Below are positions 47,351-56,049 of a DNA stretch of 64,000 bases, one piece after another (positions within the stretch are counted from its first letter, which is position 1; every line of letters begins with the position of its first letter). The DNA comes from Advenella kashmirensis W13003. Its GTDB lineage: Bacteria > Pseudomonadota > Gammaproteobacteria > Burkholderiales > Burkholderiaceae_B. The position numbers and the translations under genes are program-made. Under the pieces are notes generated by a model. It was not told where the DNA came from. It saw only the letters and a list, made by a program, of their open reading frames with translations, and searched no databases. Location: contig NZ_KI650983.1 in the NCBI RefSeq assembly GCF_000506985.1, positions 1 to 64,000 of the forward strand, read 5' to 3'.

Positions 47351-47797
47351 GTGGAACTGAAAAGAGAACAGCCAAACGCGCTCAACACGGTCACCCGCTA
47401 CGGGGATCAATTCATTGAAGTCAATGAAATCCAGTATACCCACGCCATTGCATTTCGCCCTGAAGGCGCCATTCGCCCCTGGAATGTCACCTCCGTCAGC
47501 GATATCACCACAGAACAATTGATTCTGGCGGCCGATATGCGCAAGGAAGCGGGCAATGCCATTGATTTTCTGGACGACAACGCACCTGCCTGCCGCTACG
47601 AGAACGCCCCCGAAATCCTGCTGGTCGGAACCGGCGCGCGCCAGCATTTTCTGCCGGTTGCCGTGACCGCCCCCCTGCTGGCCGCGCGCGTCGGCATCGA
47701 AGCCATGGATTCAAAAGCGGCGGCGCGAACCTATAATGTACTGATGGCCGAAGGACGCAACGTTGCCGTCGCACTCATGCTCACAGAAGGAGAATAA
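47351..47797 (+). CDS. Mth938-like domain protein
   Basis: A 148-aa protein of the Mth938/NDUFAF3-like (DUF498) family. The core fold is recognisable in EILLVGTGARQHFLPVAVTAPLLAARVGIEAMDSKAAARTYNVL (only part quoted from about residue 93 on). Bacterial members have no settled role; the mitochondrial relative helps assemble respiratory complex I. It starts with a GTG at 47351 preceded by AAGGAG at a good distance. bcp follows after 1 base. Confidence 0.8.
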   Translation: MELKREQPNALNTVTRYGDQFIEVNEIQYTHAIAFRPEGAIRPWNVTSVSDITTEQLILAADMRKEAGNAIDFLDDNAPACRYENAPEILLVGTGARQHFLPVAVTAPLLAARVGIEAMDSKAAARTYNVLMAEGRNVAVALMLTEGE

Positions 47798-47798
47798 T

Positions 47799-48284
47799 TT
47801 GACCACACCCCCTGCAGTAGGCAAAAAAGCACCTGTTTTCAAGGCTGACAGCCAGCTTGGTCCGGTTTCCCTGGCCGCCCTCAAAGGCAAACATGTCGTG
47901 CTGTATTTTTACCCCAAGGACAATACGCCCGGCTGCACGACCGAAACCCAGGGATTTCGTGATGCGCTGACCGAATTTGAAAACGAAAATACGGTAATAC
48001 TGGGCGCTTCACGCGATTCGCTTAAAAGCCACGAAAACTTCGCGGCAAAGCAGGAGGTCACCTTCGCCCTGCTCTCCGACCCCGATGAAACCCTGTGTAC
48101 ACAATACGACGTCATCAAGATGAAGAACATGTACGGCAAACAGGTACGCGGGATCGAGCGCAGCACATTCCTGATCGACAGCACTGGCAAACTGGTGCAG
48201 GAATGGAGAAAAGTCAAGGTACCGGGTCATGTGGATGCGGTGCTTGAAGCCGTACGCAATCTGAATGCAGCAAAACAGGATTAG
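47799..48284 (+). CDS. bcp: Thioredoxin-dependent peroxiredoxin, BCP family
   Basis: Thiol peroxidase of 161 aa that reduces hydroperoxides. The peroxidatic Cys is in YPKDNTPGCTTETQGF. The position five residues on, where E. coli BCP has its resolving Cys, holds Gln here, so it either works as a 1-Cys enzyme or uses a more distant Cys (DETLCTQYD). The start is a TTG at 47799 with AGAAGGAG in front; it lies 1 base after the stop of the Mth938-like gene. Confidence 0.9.
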   Translation: MTTPPAVGKKAPVFKADSQLGPVSLAALKGKHVVLYFYPKDNTPGCTTETQGFRDALTEFENENTVILGASRDSLKSHENFAAKQEVTFALLSDPDETLCTQYDVIKMKNMYGKQVRGIERSTFLIDSTGKLVQEWRKVKVPGHVDAVLEAVRNLNAAKQD

Positions 48285-48361
48285 TCCCATCCGGGCCCTC
48301 TCGGGCTCCGGTTTCCATGGCGCAACCGCCCATGGAACAATTGTCATGTGAGAAACCATCT

Positions 48362-50164
48362 ATGCCACTTCCAAAGCTGCCTGCCAAACCTGCCGACATC
48401 CTGGATATGACGGGATTACCAGCCCCGAAAGTTTCCGCGGAAGCTGCGGCGCCACGGGGACGCAAACGCCAGAAGCAGGACAATCCGGACACAATTATCA
48501 GTGCAGATGCCGCCAATGCGACAGATTACGCCGAACCTGCGGCTGCGGCACCGGTCGAAGCCGCCAGCACGCCGGCCCCTTCCGGCACGGCTGCCAGCGG
48601 CAAGGCAGCCAAGGCAAGCCGCCCGGCTGCGAAAGCAAACGAACAACACACGGGCGCGCAGCAGCCACCGGCCGCCCGCAGCCCGAACGCCACACGCAGC
48701 ACGACACCTGCAGCGGGCAAATCGGGCAGCACCCGCGGCGCACCGGTGCGCGCCGCCAACACGGCCGGCAGCAATGGCATATCCAAACTTTTTGTGCTGG
48801 ATACCAACGTACTGCTGCACGACCCGACTTCCATTTTCCGCTTCGAAGAGCATGATATTTTCCTGCCCATGATGACGCTGGAAGAACTGGATCACCACAA
48901 GAAAGGTATGACCGAAGTGGCCCGCAACGCACGCCAGGTCAGCCGTTCGCTGGACGCCCTGGTGGCCGAGACTGAAGATATTCTGAAAGGGATGCCGCTG
49001 AATGCGCTGGGCAACAAGGATGCGACCGGTCGCCTGCTGTTCCAGACCCAGAACATGGCAGACCGCCTGCCGGTCGATCTGCCCAACGGCAAGGCAGACA
49101 ATATGATTCTGGGCGTGGTGCAGACCCTGCATCGCGAACAGCCGCAACGCCAGATTATCCTGGTATCCAAAGACATCAATATGCGCCTGAAGGCGCGTGC
49201 GCTGGGTCTGGAAGCCGAGGACTACCTGAATGACCATTCGCTGGAAGACTCCGATCTGCTGTATGACGGCGCCATGGTCCTGCCGGGCAATTTCTGGGCA
49301 AAGCATGGCAAAGATGTTGAGTCCTGGATTCAGGGCGGCACGACCTTCTACAAAATCAAGGGGCCGCTGTGTGCTGATTTTGTCGTAAACCAGTTTGTCT
49401 ATCTTGAAGGCGACTCCCCGCTGTATGCCCAGGTTCGTGAAGTCAACGGCAAGACAGCCGTGCTGGCTACGCTGCGGGACTATACACACAAGAAAAACAA
49501 TGTCTGGGGTGTCACGGCGCGCAACCGTGAACAGAATTTCGCCCTCAATCTGTTGATGAATCCCGACATTGATTTTGTCTCTCTGCTGGGACAGGCCGGC
49601 ACCGGCAAAACGCTGCTGGCCCTGGCCTGCGGCCTGACGCAAGTGCTGGAAACCAAACGCTATACCGAGATCATCATGACCCGGGTCACTGTGCCCGTAG
49701 GTGAAGACATCGGTTTTCTGCCCGGCACTGAAGAAGAAAAAATGCAGCCCTGGATGGGCGCGCTTGAAGACAACCTTGAGTTTCTCAATACCGGAAGCAA
49801 AAACGATGGTTCGTCCGGGGAATGGGATCGCAGCGCCAGCAAGGAAGTGGTCAAATCGCATATCAAAGTCAAATCGCTTAACTTCATGCGAGGACGCACC
49901 TTCCTGAACAAGTACCTGATTATTGATGAAGCGCAGAATCTGACCCCCAAACAGATGAAAACGCTGATCACGCGCGCCGGTCCCGGCACCAAGATCATCT
50001 GCCTGGGTAATATCGCGCAAATTGATACACCGTATCTGACCGAAGGCAGTTCGGGACTGACCTATGTGGTCGATCGTTTCAAAGGCTGGCCGCACTCCGG
50101 ACATATCACGTTGCAAAAAGGTGAACGTTCACGCCTGGCCGATTATGCAGGGGACGCGCTGTAA
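48362..50164 (+). CDS. PhoH-family ATPase with N-terminal PIN domain
   Basis: A 600-aa protein in three parts: a 140-residue Ala/Pro/Ser/Thr-rich, probably disordered N terminus; a PIN nuclease-like domain (about 140-290, KLFVLDTNVLLHDPTS with the first acidic residue in LDTN); and a PhoH ATPase domain with Walker A GQAGTGKTLL (about 407-416) and Walker B LIIDEAQNL. PIN-PhoH fusions are thought to be RNA helicase-nucleases. The ATG at 48362 is chosen; one at 48317 would add 15 residues. An intrinsic terminator follows. Confidence 0.9.
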   Translation: MPLPKLPAKPADILDMTGLPAPKVSAEAAAPRGRKRQKQDNPDTIISADAANATDYAEPAAAAPVEAASTPAPSGTAASGKAAKASRPAAKANEQHTGAQQPPAARSPNATRSTTPAAGKSGSTRGAPVRAANTAGSNGISKLFVLDTNVLLHDPTSIFRFEEHDIFLPMMTLEELDHHKKGMTEVARNARQVSRSLDALVAETEDILKGMPLNALGNKDATGRLLFQTQNMADRLPVDLPNGKADNMILGVVQTLHREQPQRQIILVSKDINMRLKARALGLEAEDYLNDHSLEDSDLLYDGAMVLPGNFWAKHGKDVESWIQGGTTFYKIKGPLCADFVVNQFVYLEGDSPLYAQVREVNGKTAVLATLRDYTHKKNNVWGVTARNREQNFALNLLMNPDIDFVSLLGQAGTGKTLLALACGLTQVLETKRYTEIIMTRVTVPVGEDIGFLPGTEEEKMQPWMGALEDNLEFLNTGSKNDGSSGEWDRSASKEVVKSHIKVKSLNFMRGRTFLNKYLIIDEAQNLTPKQMKTLITRAGPGTKIICLGNIAQIDTPYLTEGSSGLTYVVDRFKGWPHSGHITLQKGERSRLADYAGDAL

Positions 50165-50191
50165 CCAGAATCAGCGACCAGCATTAGCAGC

Positions 50192-50237
50192 AAAAGCCGG
50201 TGTTACCCTCCCAATGATGGGGGCGCACCGGCTTTTT
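50192..50237 (+). terminator. Intrinsic terminator after the phoH-family gene
   Basis: AAAAGCCGGTG (50192-50202) pairs with CACCGGCTTTT (50226-50236) around a loop that can itself fold, and is followed by a T run. It stands 28 bases past the stop of the PhoH-family gene. Confidence 0.8.
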
Positions 50238-50572
50238 AACGGCTTACTGTTTACAATTGAGTGCCCAGGAAAATCATACCAGCTCAACAGCGAATACATC
50301 ACTTAAGGTTCAAGGTGATTTTACCTAAAGTCCATTCATCCGGCGACGCGCGCTCACTCCCCGCTTTTTTCGTACACCAAATCCGCCCACAAGCCAGTCA
50401 ACACTGGTTCTGCGACGAAATAACCAGGCGTCGGATCAACCCGTTTTCTCGCCGGAAGACCGCAAGACAGGCTGTGCAATTACGCCTATCGCATGTCCCG
50501 CCAAAGCGGAATCCAGTGCAGGATTGAGTACAATAGCCGCACCATTCAATTTTTTACAAATAGACTCGCGCA
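50238..50572. other. Intergenic region before the BASS transporter
   Basis: About 335 bases after the terminator without a convincing gene; the open frames are short and lack ribosome binding sites. It must carry the promoter of the transporter gene, but I cannot point to clear -35/-10 boxes. Confidence 0.4.
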
Positions 50573-51601
50573 ATGTCCCAGTCCCTGCTTCGCCTTCTGA
50601 AAATAGACCGTTTCACCCTGCTGCTCATTATCGCCGTGATTATTGCATCTGTGTTGCCTGCACACGGTCGGGGCATGCCGGTAGCTGAGCTGGTCACCAA
50701 TCTGGCCATTGCGCTGCTGTTTTTTTTGCACGGCTCGCGCCTGTCACGCCAGGCCATCATTGCCGGTGCCACGCACTGGCGTCTGCATCTGGTTATTTTT
50801 TCCTGCACTTTTATCTTGTTTCCGCTGCTGGGCGAGCTGCTCAGGCCCGTGCTTGAACCCATGCTGACACCCGATCTGTACAAGGGAGTACTGTATTTGT
50901 GCGTGCTGCCGGCTACGGTGCAATCGGCTATCGCCTTCACCTCGATTGCGCGCGGCAATATCCCCGCCGCCGTCTGTAGCGCGTCATCGTCCAGCATACT
51001 GGGTATCTTCATTACGCCCATGCTGGTCAATCTGCTGATTGCAGACACCAACGCCAGCACCGACCCGCATCAGGCGCTGCATGCCATCTGGTTGATTACC
51101 TTGCAATTGCTGGTGCCGTTTGCACTGGGGCATTTCAGCCGTCCCTGGACGTCGGCCTTTATCGGACGCCACGGTTCACTGATGAAGTTCGTGGATCAGG
51201 GCTCGATCCTGCTGGTGGTCTATGTCGCCTTTTCCGAAGCGGTTAATGAAGGACTGTGGCACAAAACTCCTGTCCAGGCGCTGGTGGCCCTGGTGATCGT
51301 CAGCATCGTGCTGCTGGCGCTGGTGCTGGTATTGACCGCCCTGATCGGCCGCCTGTTTGGTTTTTCCCTGGAAGATCGTATCACACTTGTGTTTTGCGGA
51401 TCGAAAAAGAGCCTGGCCAGTGGCCTGCCCATGGCGCAGGTGCTGTTTGCCGGTCAGGCAGTCGGTGCAATTGTGCTGCCCCTGATGATTTTCCATCAGA
51501 TTCAATTGATGGTCTGCGCCGTCATTGCGGCCAAGCTATCCAAACGCAAGGATGACATTGCGATTGACGACGACGAGTCCGTGCTCGAAAAGGCGTCCTG
51601 A
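50573..51601 (+). CDS. Bile acid:sodium symporter family protein (YfeH-like)
   Basis: A 342-aa membrane protein with about ten transmembrane segments of the SBF/BASS-like (YfeH) family. Typical stretches are LATVQSAIAFTSIARGN-like (here LPATVQSAIAFTSIARGN) and FCGSKKSLASGLPMAQVLF. Bacterial members carry organic anions with sodium; the substrate is unknown. It stands alone and is convergent with dnaB. Confidence 0.85.
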   Translation: MSQSLLRLLKIDRFTLLLIIAVIIASVLPAHGRGMPVAELVTNLAIALLFFLHGSRLSRQAIIAGATHWRLHLVIFSCTFILFPLLGELLRPVLEPMLTPDLYKGVLYLCVLPATVQSAIAFTSIARGNIPAAVCSASSSSILGIFITPMLVNLLIADTNASTDPHQALHAIWLITLQLLVPFALGHFSRPWTSAFIGRHGSLMKFVDQGSILLVVYVAFSEAVNEGLWHKTPVQALVALVIVSIVLLALVLVLTALIGRLFGFSLEDRITLVFCGSKKSLASGLPMAQVLFAGQAVGAIVLPLMIFHQIQLMVCAVIAAKLSKRKDDIAIDDDESVLEKAS

Positions 51602-51737
51602 CATACGGGGTCCGAATGCCCTCACCCGGTCTGCCAGCATCCTGACAAACGCCATGCGGACAAAATGTCGTCCCGGCTCCATCTACACGCAGCCGGCGAC
51701 CGGTTGAGCAGACAGGCGGACTGCCGTGAACGTCCGC

Positions 51738-53120
51738 TTATTCAGCGATAAAGCTGTCGCCCGGACCGGCGTAGTTCATGAACTTGGTAAATTCACCAGC
51801 AAAGGTCAGCCTGACGGTGCCGATCGGACCCGCCCGCTGCTTGCCGATAATAACTTCGGCAGAGCCCTTATCCTGGGTATCGGGGTGATACACCTCGTCG
51901 CGGTAAATAAACAGAATCAAGTCGGCGTCCTGCTCAATCGCGCCTGATTCGCGCAAGTCACTCATAATCGGTCGCTTGTTGGTGCGTTGCTCCAGACCGC
52001 GATTAAGCTGCGACAAGGCAATGACCGGGCACTCCATTTCCTTGGCCAGGGTCTTGAGTGACCGGCTGATCTCGGAAATCTCGGCCGTACGGTTATCGTT
52101 TTTGGACAGCGCATTGCCAGACATCAGCTGCAAATAATCGACCACAATCAAGCCCAGCTTGCCGCATTTGCGCTTAAGCCTGCGCGCGCGCGAACGCAAT
52201 ACCAGCGGGCTGAGCGCAGGCGTCTCGTCAATATAGATCTGCGCCTCTTGCAGCAACTGCATGGCGTGAGTCAGTTTGGGCCAGTCTTCGTCCAGCAGAC
52301 GACCTGTACGCATGCGCTGCTGATCCAGCTTGCCGATGGAGCCGATCATCCTAGCGGCCAGCTGTGTGGCCTCCATCTCCATGGAGAACACGGCCACAGG
52401 CAAGCCTTCATCAATCGCCACATGTTCTGCAATGTTCATGGAAAACGAGGTTTTACCCATCGCAGGACGACCCGCCACAATCACCAATTGACCAGGATGC
52501 AGACCTGTGGTTTTGCGATCCAGGTCCACAAAGCCGGTGGGAATACCTGATACATCGCCGTGATTACCTTCGCCCAGCTCCTCAATGCGCTTAAGCACGT
52601 CGACCAGCAGATCGCCCACCTCCTTGAATTCGCTGCCGGAAGACGAGCCCTCGGACACCTTCAGGATACGAGTCTCGGCCTCATCCAGCAATTGGCGTGC
52701 TTCCTTGCCCCGCGGATTGAGGGCCTCGGCCGCGATTTCATCCGCAAACGTGACCAGCTTGCGCAAAATAGCGCGTTCACGGACGATTTCGGCATAGCGG
52801 ATAATATTGGCCGCGGACGGCGTATTGCGCGTCAGCGCATCCAGATAGGCCAGCCCGCCGATTTCCTCGGATTTGCTCTCAAGAACCAGCGATTCGTGCA
52901 CGGTAATCACATCGGCCGGACGATCCAGATTGATGAGCTTGCAAATGTGCTGGAACAATAACCGGTGGTCATGACGATAGAAATCGTCTTCAGCCAGCAG
53001 CCCGCTGATATTCTCAAGCTGCGCATTATCGATGAGCAGCCCGCCCAGCACCGACTGCTCCGCCTCGACAGAATGAGGGGGCAGGCGCAGGGAGTCCAGT
53101 TGAGGATCAGGAGCATTCAT
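51738..53120 (-). CDS. dnaB: Replicative DNA helicase
   Basis: Hexameric helicase of 460 aa that unwinds DNA at the fork. The N-terminal DnaB domain (about 10-115) is followed by a linker and the RecA-type ATPase with Walker A GRPAMGKT (217-224) and Walker B LIVVDYLQLM. No intein is present. It is the distal gene of the rpsF-priB-rpsR-rplI cluster, separated from rplI by a hairpin (53255-53281), so it may also have its own promoter. Confidence 0.95.
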   Translation of the reverse strand: MNAPDPQLDSLRLPPHSVEAEQSVLGGLLIDNAQLENISGLLAEDDFYRHDHRLLFQHICKLINLDRPADVITVHESLVLESKSEEIGGLAYLDALTRNTPSAANIIRYAEIVRERAILRKLVTFADEIAAEALNPRGKEARQLLDEAETRILKVSEGSSSGSEFKEVGDLLVDVLKRIEELGEGNHGDVSGIPTGFVDLDRKTTGLHPGQLVIVAGRPAMGKTSFSMNIAEHVAIDEGLPVAVFSMEMEATQLAARMIGSIGKLDQQRMRTGRLLDEDWPKLTHAMQLLQEAQIYIDETPALSPLVLRSRARRLKRKCGKLGLIVVDYLQLMSGNALSKNDNRTAEISEISRSLKTLAKEMECPVIALSQLNRGLEQRTNKRPIMSDLRESGAIEQDADLILFIYRDEVYHPDTQDKGSAEVIIGKQRAGPIGTVRLTFAGEFTKFMNYAGPGDSFIAE

Positions 53121-53254
53121 GGCAGGATGAACCGGGAAAGTGATTAGGTGTTCATGGGGCGGCGCGCAACCAAAGCGAACTGGCGCGGCACAACCCTGGA
53201 GAAAAATGTCATTATACGCAGTTAACCGCCTGTGCGTCAGGGCAGATACAAATA

Positions 53255-53281
53255 CAAAGAGCCGGTCAGACCGGCTCTTTG
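53255..53281 (-). terminator. Hairpin terminator between rplI and dnaB
   Basis: CAAAGAGCCGGT (53255-53266) and ACCGGCTCTTTG (53270-53281) form a perfect 12-bp stem with a 3-base loop. On the minus strand it follows rplI by about 30 bases and is trailed by TATTTGTAT, a moderate U-rich stretch. It probably ends or attenuates the ribosomal-protein transcript before dnaB. Confidence 0.75.
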
Positions 53282-53312
53282 TTCATGTGCAACCGCAGTG
53301 CAGGCAGACAGC

Positions 53313-53768
53313 TTACGCCATTTCACCTACAACGTTGACGGTGATGTCAGACACCACGTCAGCGTGCAGATAGACTTGCACGGGGTATTCGCCCACAGCC
53401 TTGATGGCGCCATCAGTCAGGCGAACCTGGCTTTTTTCCACGCCTTCAAAACCGGCGGCCTGCAGGCCGGCAGCGATATCCATATTGGTGACAGAACCGA
53501 ACAGACGGCCGTCAACACCGGCTTTCTGGCTGACTTGCAGCTTGTAGCCGTTGAGTTTTTCACCTTGTGCCTGGGCAGCAGCCAGTTTTTCAGCCTGGAC
53601 TTTTTCCAGCTCGGCACGGCGTGCTTCGAATTCAGCGATAGCCGCTTCTGTTGCACGACGGGCTTTTTTCTGGGGGATCAAAAAGTTGCGAGCGTAGCCG
53701 TCTTTGACACGAACCACTTCACCCAGGTTGCCGACATTGACAATTTTCTCGAGAAGAATAACTTGCAT
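53313..53768 (-). CDS. rplI: 50S ribosomal protein L9
   Basis: A 151-aa L9 with the N-terminal signature [30 protein letters not shown] (residues 1-30, quoted in part), a long connecting helix (about 40-75) and the C-terminal RNA-binding domain. It follows rpsR by 14 bases. Confidence 0.97.
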   Translation of the reverse strand: MQVILLEKIVNVGNLGEVVRVKDGYARNFLIPQKKARRATEAAIAEFEARRAELEKVQAEKLAAAQAQGEKLNGYKLQVSQKAGVDGRLFGSVTNMDIAAGLQAAGFEGVEKSQVRLTDGAIKAVGEYPVQVYLHADVVSDITVNVVGEMA

Positions 53769-53782
53769 GATGGTTTTCCTGA

Positions 53783-54058
53783 TTAGTTGTGGTTATCTGT
53801 GTACGGCAACAGAGCCAGAAAGCGCGCGCGCTTGATCGCAGAGTCCAGTTGACGCTGGTAGTGCGCTTTGGTGCCTGTCAGACGTGCAGGAATGATTTTG
53901 CCTGTTTCAGTGATGAAATCACGCAGGGTGTCGACATCTTTGTAGTCGATTTCTTCAACGCCAGCGGCCGTGAAACGGCAGAATTTGCGACGTTTGAACA
54001 ATGGATTTTGCTGAGGAAACTTACTGCGTTTATCCTTGCCTTTTTTCATGAAAGCCAT
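53783..54058 (-). CDS. rpsR: 30S ribosomal protein S18
   Basis: A 91-aa S18 with the basic N terminus and the conserved [19 protein letters not shown] and [20 protein letters not shown] stretches. S18 binds S6 on the 30S platform; both genes are in this operon. Confidence 0.97.
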   Translation of the reverse strand: MAFMKKGKDKRSKFPQQNPLFKRRKFCRFTAAGVEEIDYKDVDTLRDFITETGKIIPARLTGTKAHYQRQLDSAIKRARFLALLPYTDNHN

Positions 54059-54127
54059 GATATTGCCTTTTATGTTTGCGAGGGCCTGACCCTCTGAATT
54101 TCAATAGTGAGCGTACCGCTCGTTCCG

Positions 54128-54463
54128 TTATGCCAGGATGCCTGGTGATGGCGGTGTGTCCGTGTTCGATCTGCCCGGAAAGTCGGCCTGCTGGATATGC
54201 AATACCAGCCTGCTGGAATTCTTTCTGGTAGGTGCCAGAAATCCGCGTACGCGCATTTCAGCTCCCAGTGGCAGTGAGGCCATTTTCTGTCCCCATTGGC
54301 CGACGGCCTTGGCGGGAATCGTCATTTCGACGCGTCGCGGCAGACCGGCTTCAATCACTTCGGACTCGTGCGTCAGGATCAGATCCAGTACCGGCAAGCC
54401 TGCCGGCGTATGCCTGAGGGCGCCCATTTCAAGTATGCGGGCCTGCAGGCTGAGCTGGTTCAT
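54128..54463 (-). CDS. priB: Primosomal replication protein N
   Basis: A 111-aa single-OB-fold protein, PriB, which binds single-stranded DNA and PriA and helps load DnaB during replication restart. The place between rpsF and rpsR and the sequence [19 protein letters not shown] identify it. The C-terminal tail ([14 protein letters not shown]) is likely flexible. Confidence 0.92.
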   Translation of the reverse strand: MNQLSLQARILEMGALRHTPAGLPVLDLILTHESEVIEAGLPRRVEMTIPAKAVGQWGQKMASLPLGAEMRVRGFLAPTRKNSSRLVLHIQQADFPGRSNTDTPPSPGILA

Positions 54464-54487
54464 ATTGATGCCTGGCGCAATGCGCCA

Positions 54488-54868
54488 TTAACCTGCGTTT
54501 TCCTGTTCAGATGTCTGCTCGGTCGTGGCCTTGCGGGCCTCTTCACGCTCTACAGATTTCATCATGACTGATGCACCGGTGTGCGCCTTGCGGGCCTTGA
54601 TCACCAGGTGACGCAACACGGCGTCGTTGTAGCGGAACGCATGCTCAAGCTCATCCAGTGCGGCTTGTGAGCATTCGATATTCATGCAGACATAATGTGC
54701 TTTGACCAGTTTCTGGATTGGGTAGGCCAGTTGGCGGCGACCCCAGTCTTCGAGGCGATGTACGGTACCACCGTCGTTTGTTACCGTTGCCTGGTAACGT
54801 TCGATCATGGCGGGCACCTGCTCGCTTTGATCAGGGTGAACAATAAACACTACTTCGTAGTGACGCAT
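54488..54868 (-). CDS. rpsF: 30S ribosomal protein S6
   Basis: A 126-aa S6 beginning [19 protein letters not shown], with the RNA- and S18-binding [18 protein letters not shown] stretch and an acidic C-terminal tail of about 20 residues. AAGGAG precedes the ATG at 54868; the frame stays open upstream to 54949 without homology. First gene of rpsF-priB-rpsR-rplI(-dnaB). Confidence 0.97.
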   Translation of the reverse strand: MRHYEVVFIVHPDQSEQVPAMIERYQATVTNDGGTVHRLEDWGRRQLAYPIQKLVKAHYVCMNIECSQAALDELEHAFRYNDAVLRHLVIKARKAHTGASVMMKSVEREEARKATTEQTSEQENAG

Positions 54869-55236
54869 AGATAACTCCTTGTGGAATATCCGCAACAGGA
54901 TGCCGGCATCAAACCATGACTGCCAAACGGGCAGCAGTTTTGCAAACATCTATCACGGGGGCAGCCCGCCGGCACTACTGACTGCGTGATTGGCAAGGCG
55001 ACAGACACAAAAAAACAAAAAGTGCCCGCACCCTGCCCGCAACCCCGTACCGGGGCGAGCAAGAAACCGTAAAGCATAACACAGCAAATAAAAAAAGACC
55101 ACTCAATTGTGGCCTTATCTGTCGGCAAGATGCTGATTTACCACGAATTTCCCTGTTTCGTGGCCAGGCTGGAGCCCCGCACGCGCCGGGATGCGCTGCC
55201 GATGAGACCGGCACACGCCTTCCCGACCGTCAGGCG
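54869..55236. other. Upstream region of the rpsF operon
   Basis: 368 bases without a gene, between rpsF and the end of folE2 on the same strand. Hairpins visible on the minus strand: CCACGAA/TTCGTGG (55141-55163) just past folE2, CTGCC/GGCAG (54920-54934), and the self-complementary GATGCCGGCATC (54899-54910) 30 bases before rpsF. The last two lie where an S6:S18 autoregulatory leader would be expected. I cannot define the promoter with confidence. Confidence 0.4.
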
Positions 55237-56034
55237 CTAGCCTTCCACCACGGCGTAAGCGCTGTGATTGTGGATGGATTCAAAGTTCTCGGCTTGCACC
55301 CGGTACTTGACCACCCCAGGCAGCTTCTGGAAGACGGCAGCCACGTCACGCACCAGGTCTTCGACAAATTTGGGATTGTCGTAGGAGCGTTCGGTGACGT
55401 ATTTTTCGTCGGTGCGCTTGAGCAGCCCCCACAGCTCGCAGGAACCCTGGGCTTCGATTCGACGAATCAGGTCATCCAGCTCATAGTGCTGTTGCGCCGT
55501 CAGGCTGACCGTGACATGCGAGCGCTGGTTATGCGCCCCATACTCGGAAATGGCTTTCGAGCATGGGCACAGGCTCATGACCGGCACGACCATGGTTTGC
55601 TCGACCACCGCCTGATCACCCTCGGCCATGGCGACCCAGGTCACCTGGTAGTCCATCAGGCTTTCCACGCCCGACACAGGTGCCTTCTTGTTGATGAAAT
55701 AAGGGAACGTCGCCGTGATATCGCCCTTTTCAGCATGCAACAGGGGCAGCATTTCCAGCGCCATGGCACGGAAGGTTTCAGCCGTCATGGGACGGTTGCG
55801 CCAGGCATTGAGCAGCGCCATGAAACGGGACATATGCGTGCCTTTTTCGTGCGCCGGCAGCATAACGGTGAATGTCCACTCCGCAATGGTCGCCTGCACC
55901 GAACCGTCGGCCAGTTGCAGCAACATGGGCTGCTTGACCTGCCGGATGCCGACACGCTGAATGGTGATATGGCGTTCATCCAGTGTACTTTGTACGTCCG
56001 GCATCAGCACCGATGGTTCGATTTGAGAATTCAT
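55237..56034 (-). CDS. folE2: GTP cyclohydrolase FolE2 (type IB)
   Basis: A 265-aa enzyme that catalyses the same reaction as FolE but with an unrelated sequence and looser metal demand (it can use Mn or Fe as well as Zn). The metal-binding Cys is in MSLCPCSKAISEYGAHNQRSH, the family hallmark. It follows dxs by 15 bases, and this position after dxs is common in Burkholderiales. The window also has folE at 4091-4831. Confidence 0.93.
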   Translation of the reverse strand: MNSQIEPSVLMPDVQSTLDERHITIQRVGIRQVKQPMLLQLADGSVQATIAEWTFTVMLPAHEKGTHMSRFMALLNAWRNRPMTAETFRAMALEMLPLLHAEKGDITATFPYFINKKAPVSGVESLMDYQVTWVAMAEGDQAVVEQTMVVPVMSLCPCSKAISEYGAHNQRSHVTVSLTAQQHYELDDLIRRIEAQGSCELWGLLKRTDEKYVTERSYDNPKFVEDLVRDVAAVFQKLPGVVKYRVQAENFESIHNHSAYAVVEG

Positions 56035-56049
56035 GTATTTACTCTAAAT

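Noticed and set aside
48416-50116. 566-codon open frame on the minus strand across the phoH-family gene
   Set aside because: It lies wholly opposite a clear PIN-PhoH gene; its translation is His/Gln/Arg-rich without any domain, as expected for the mirror frame of a GC-rich gene.
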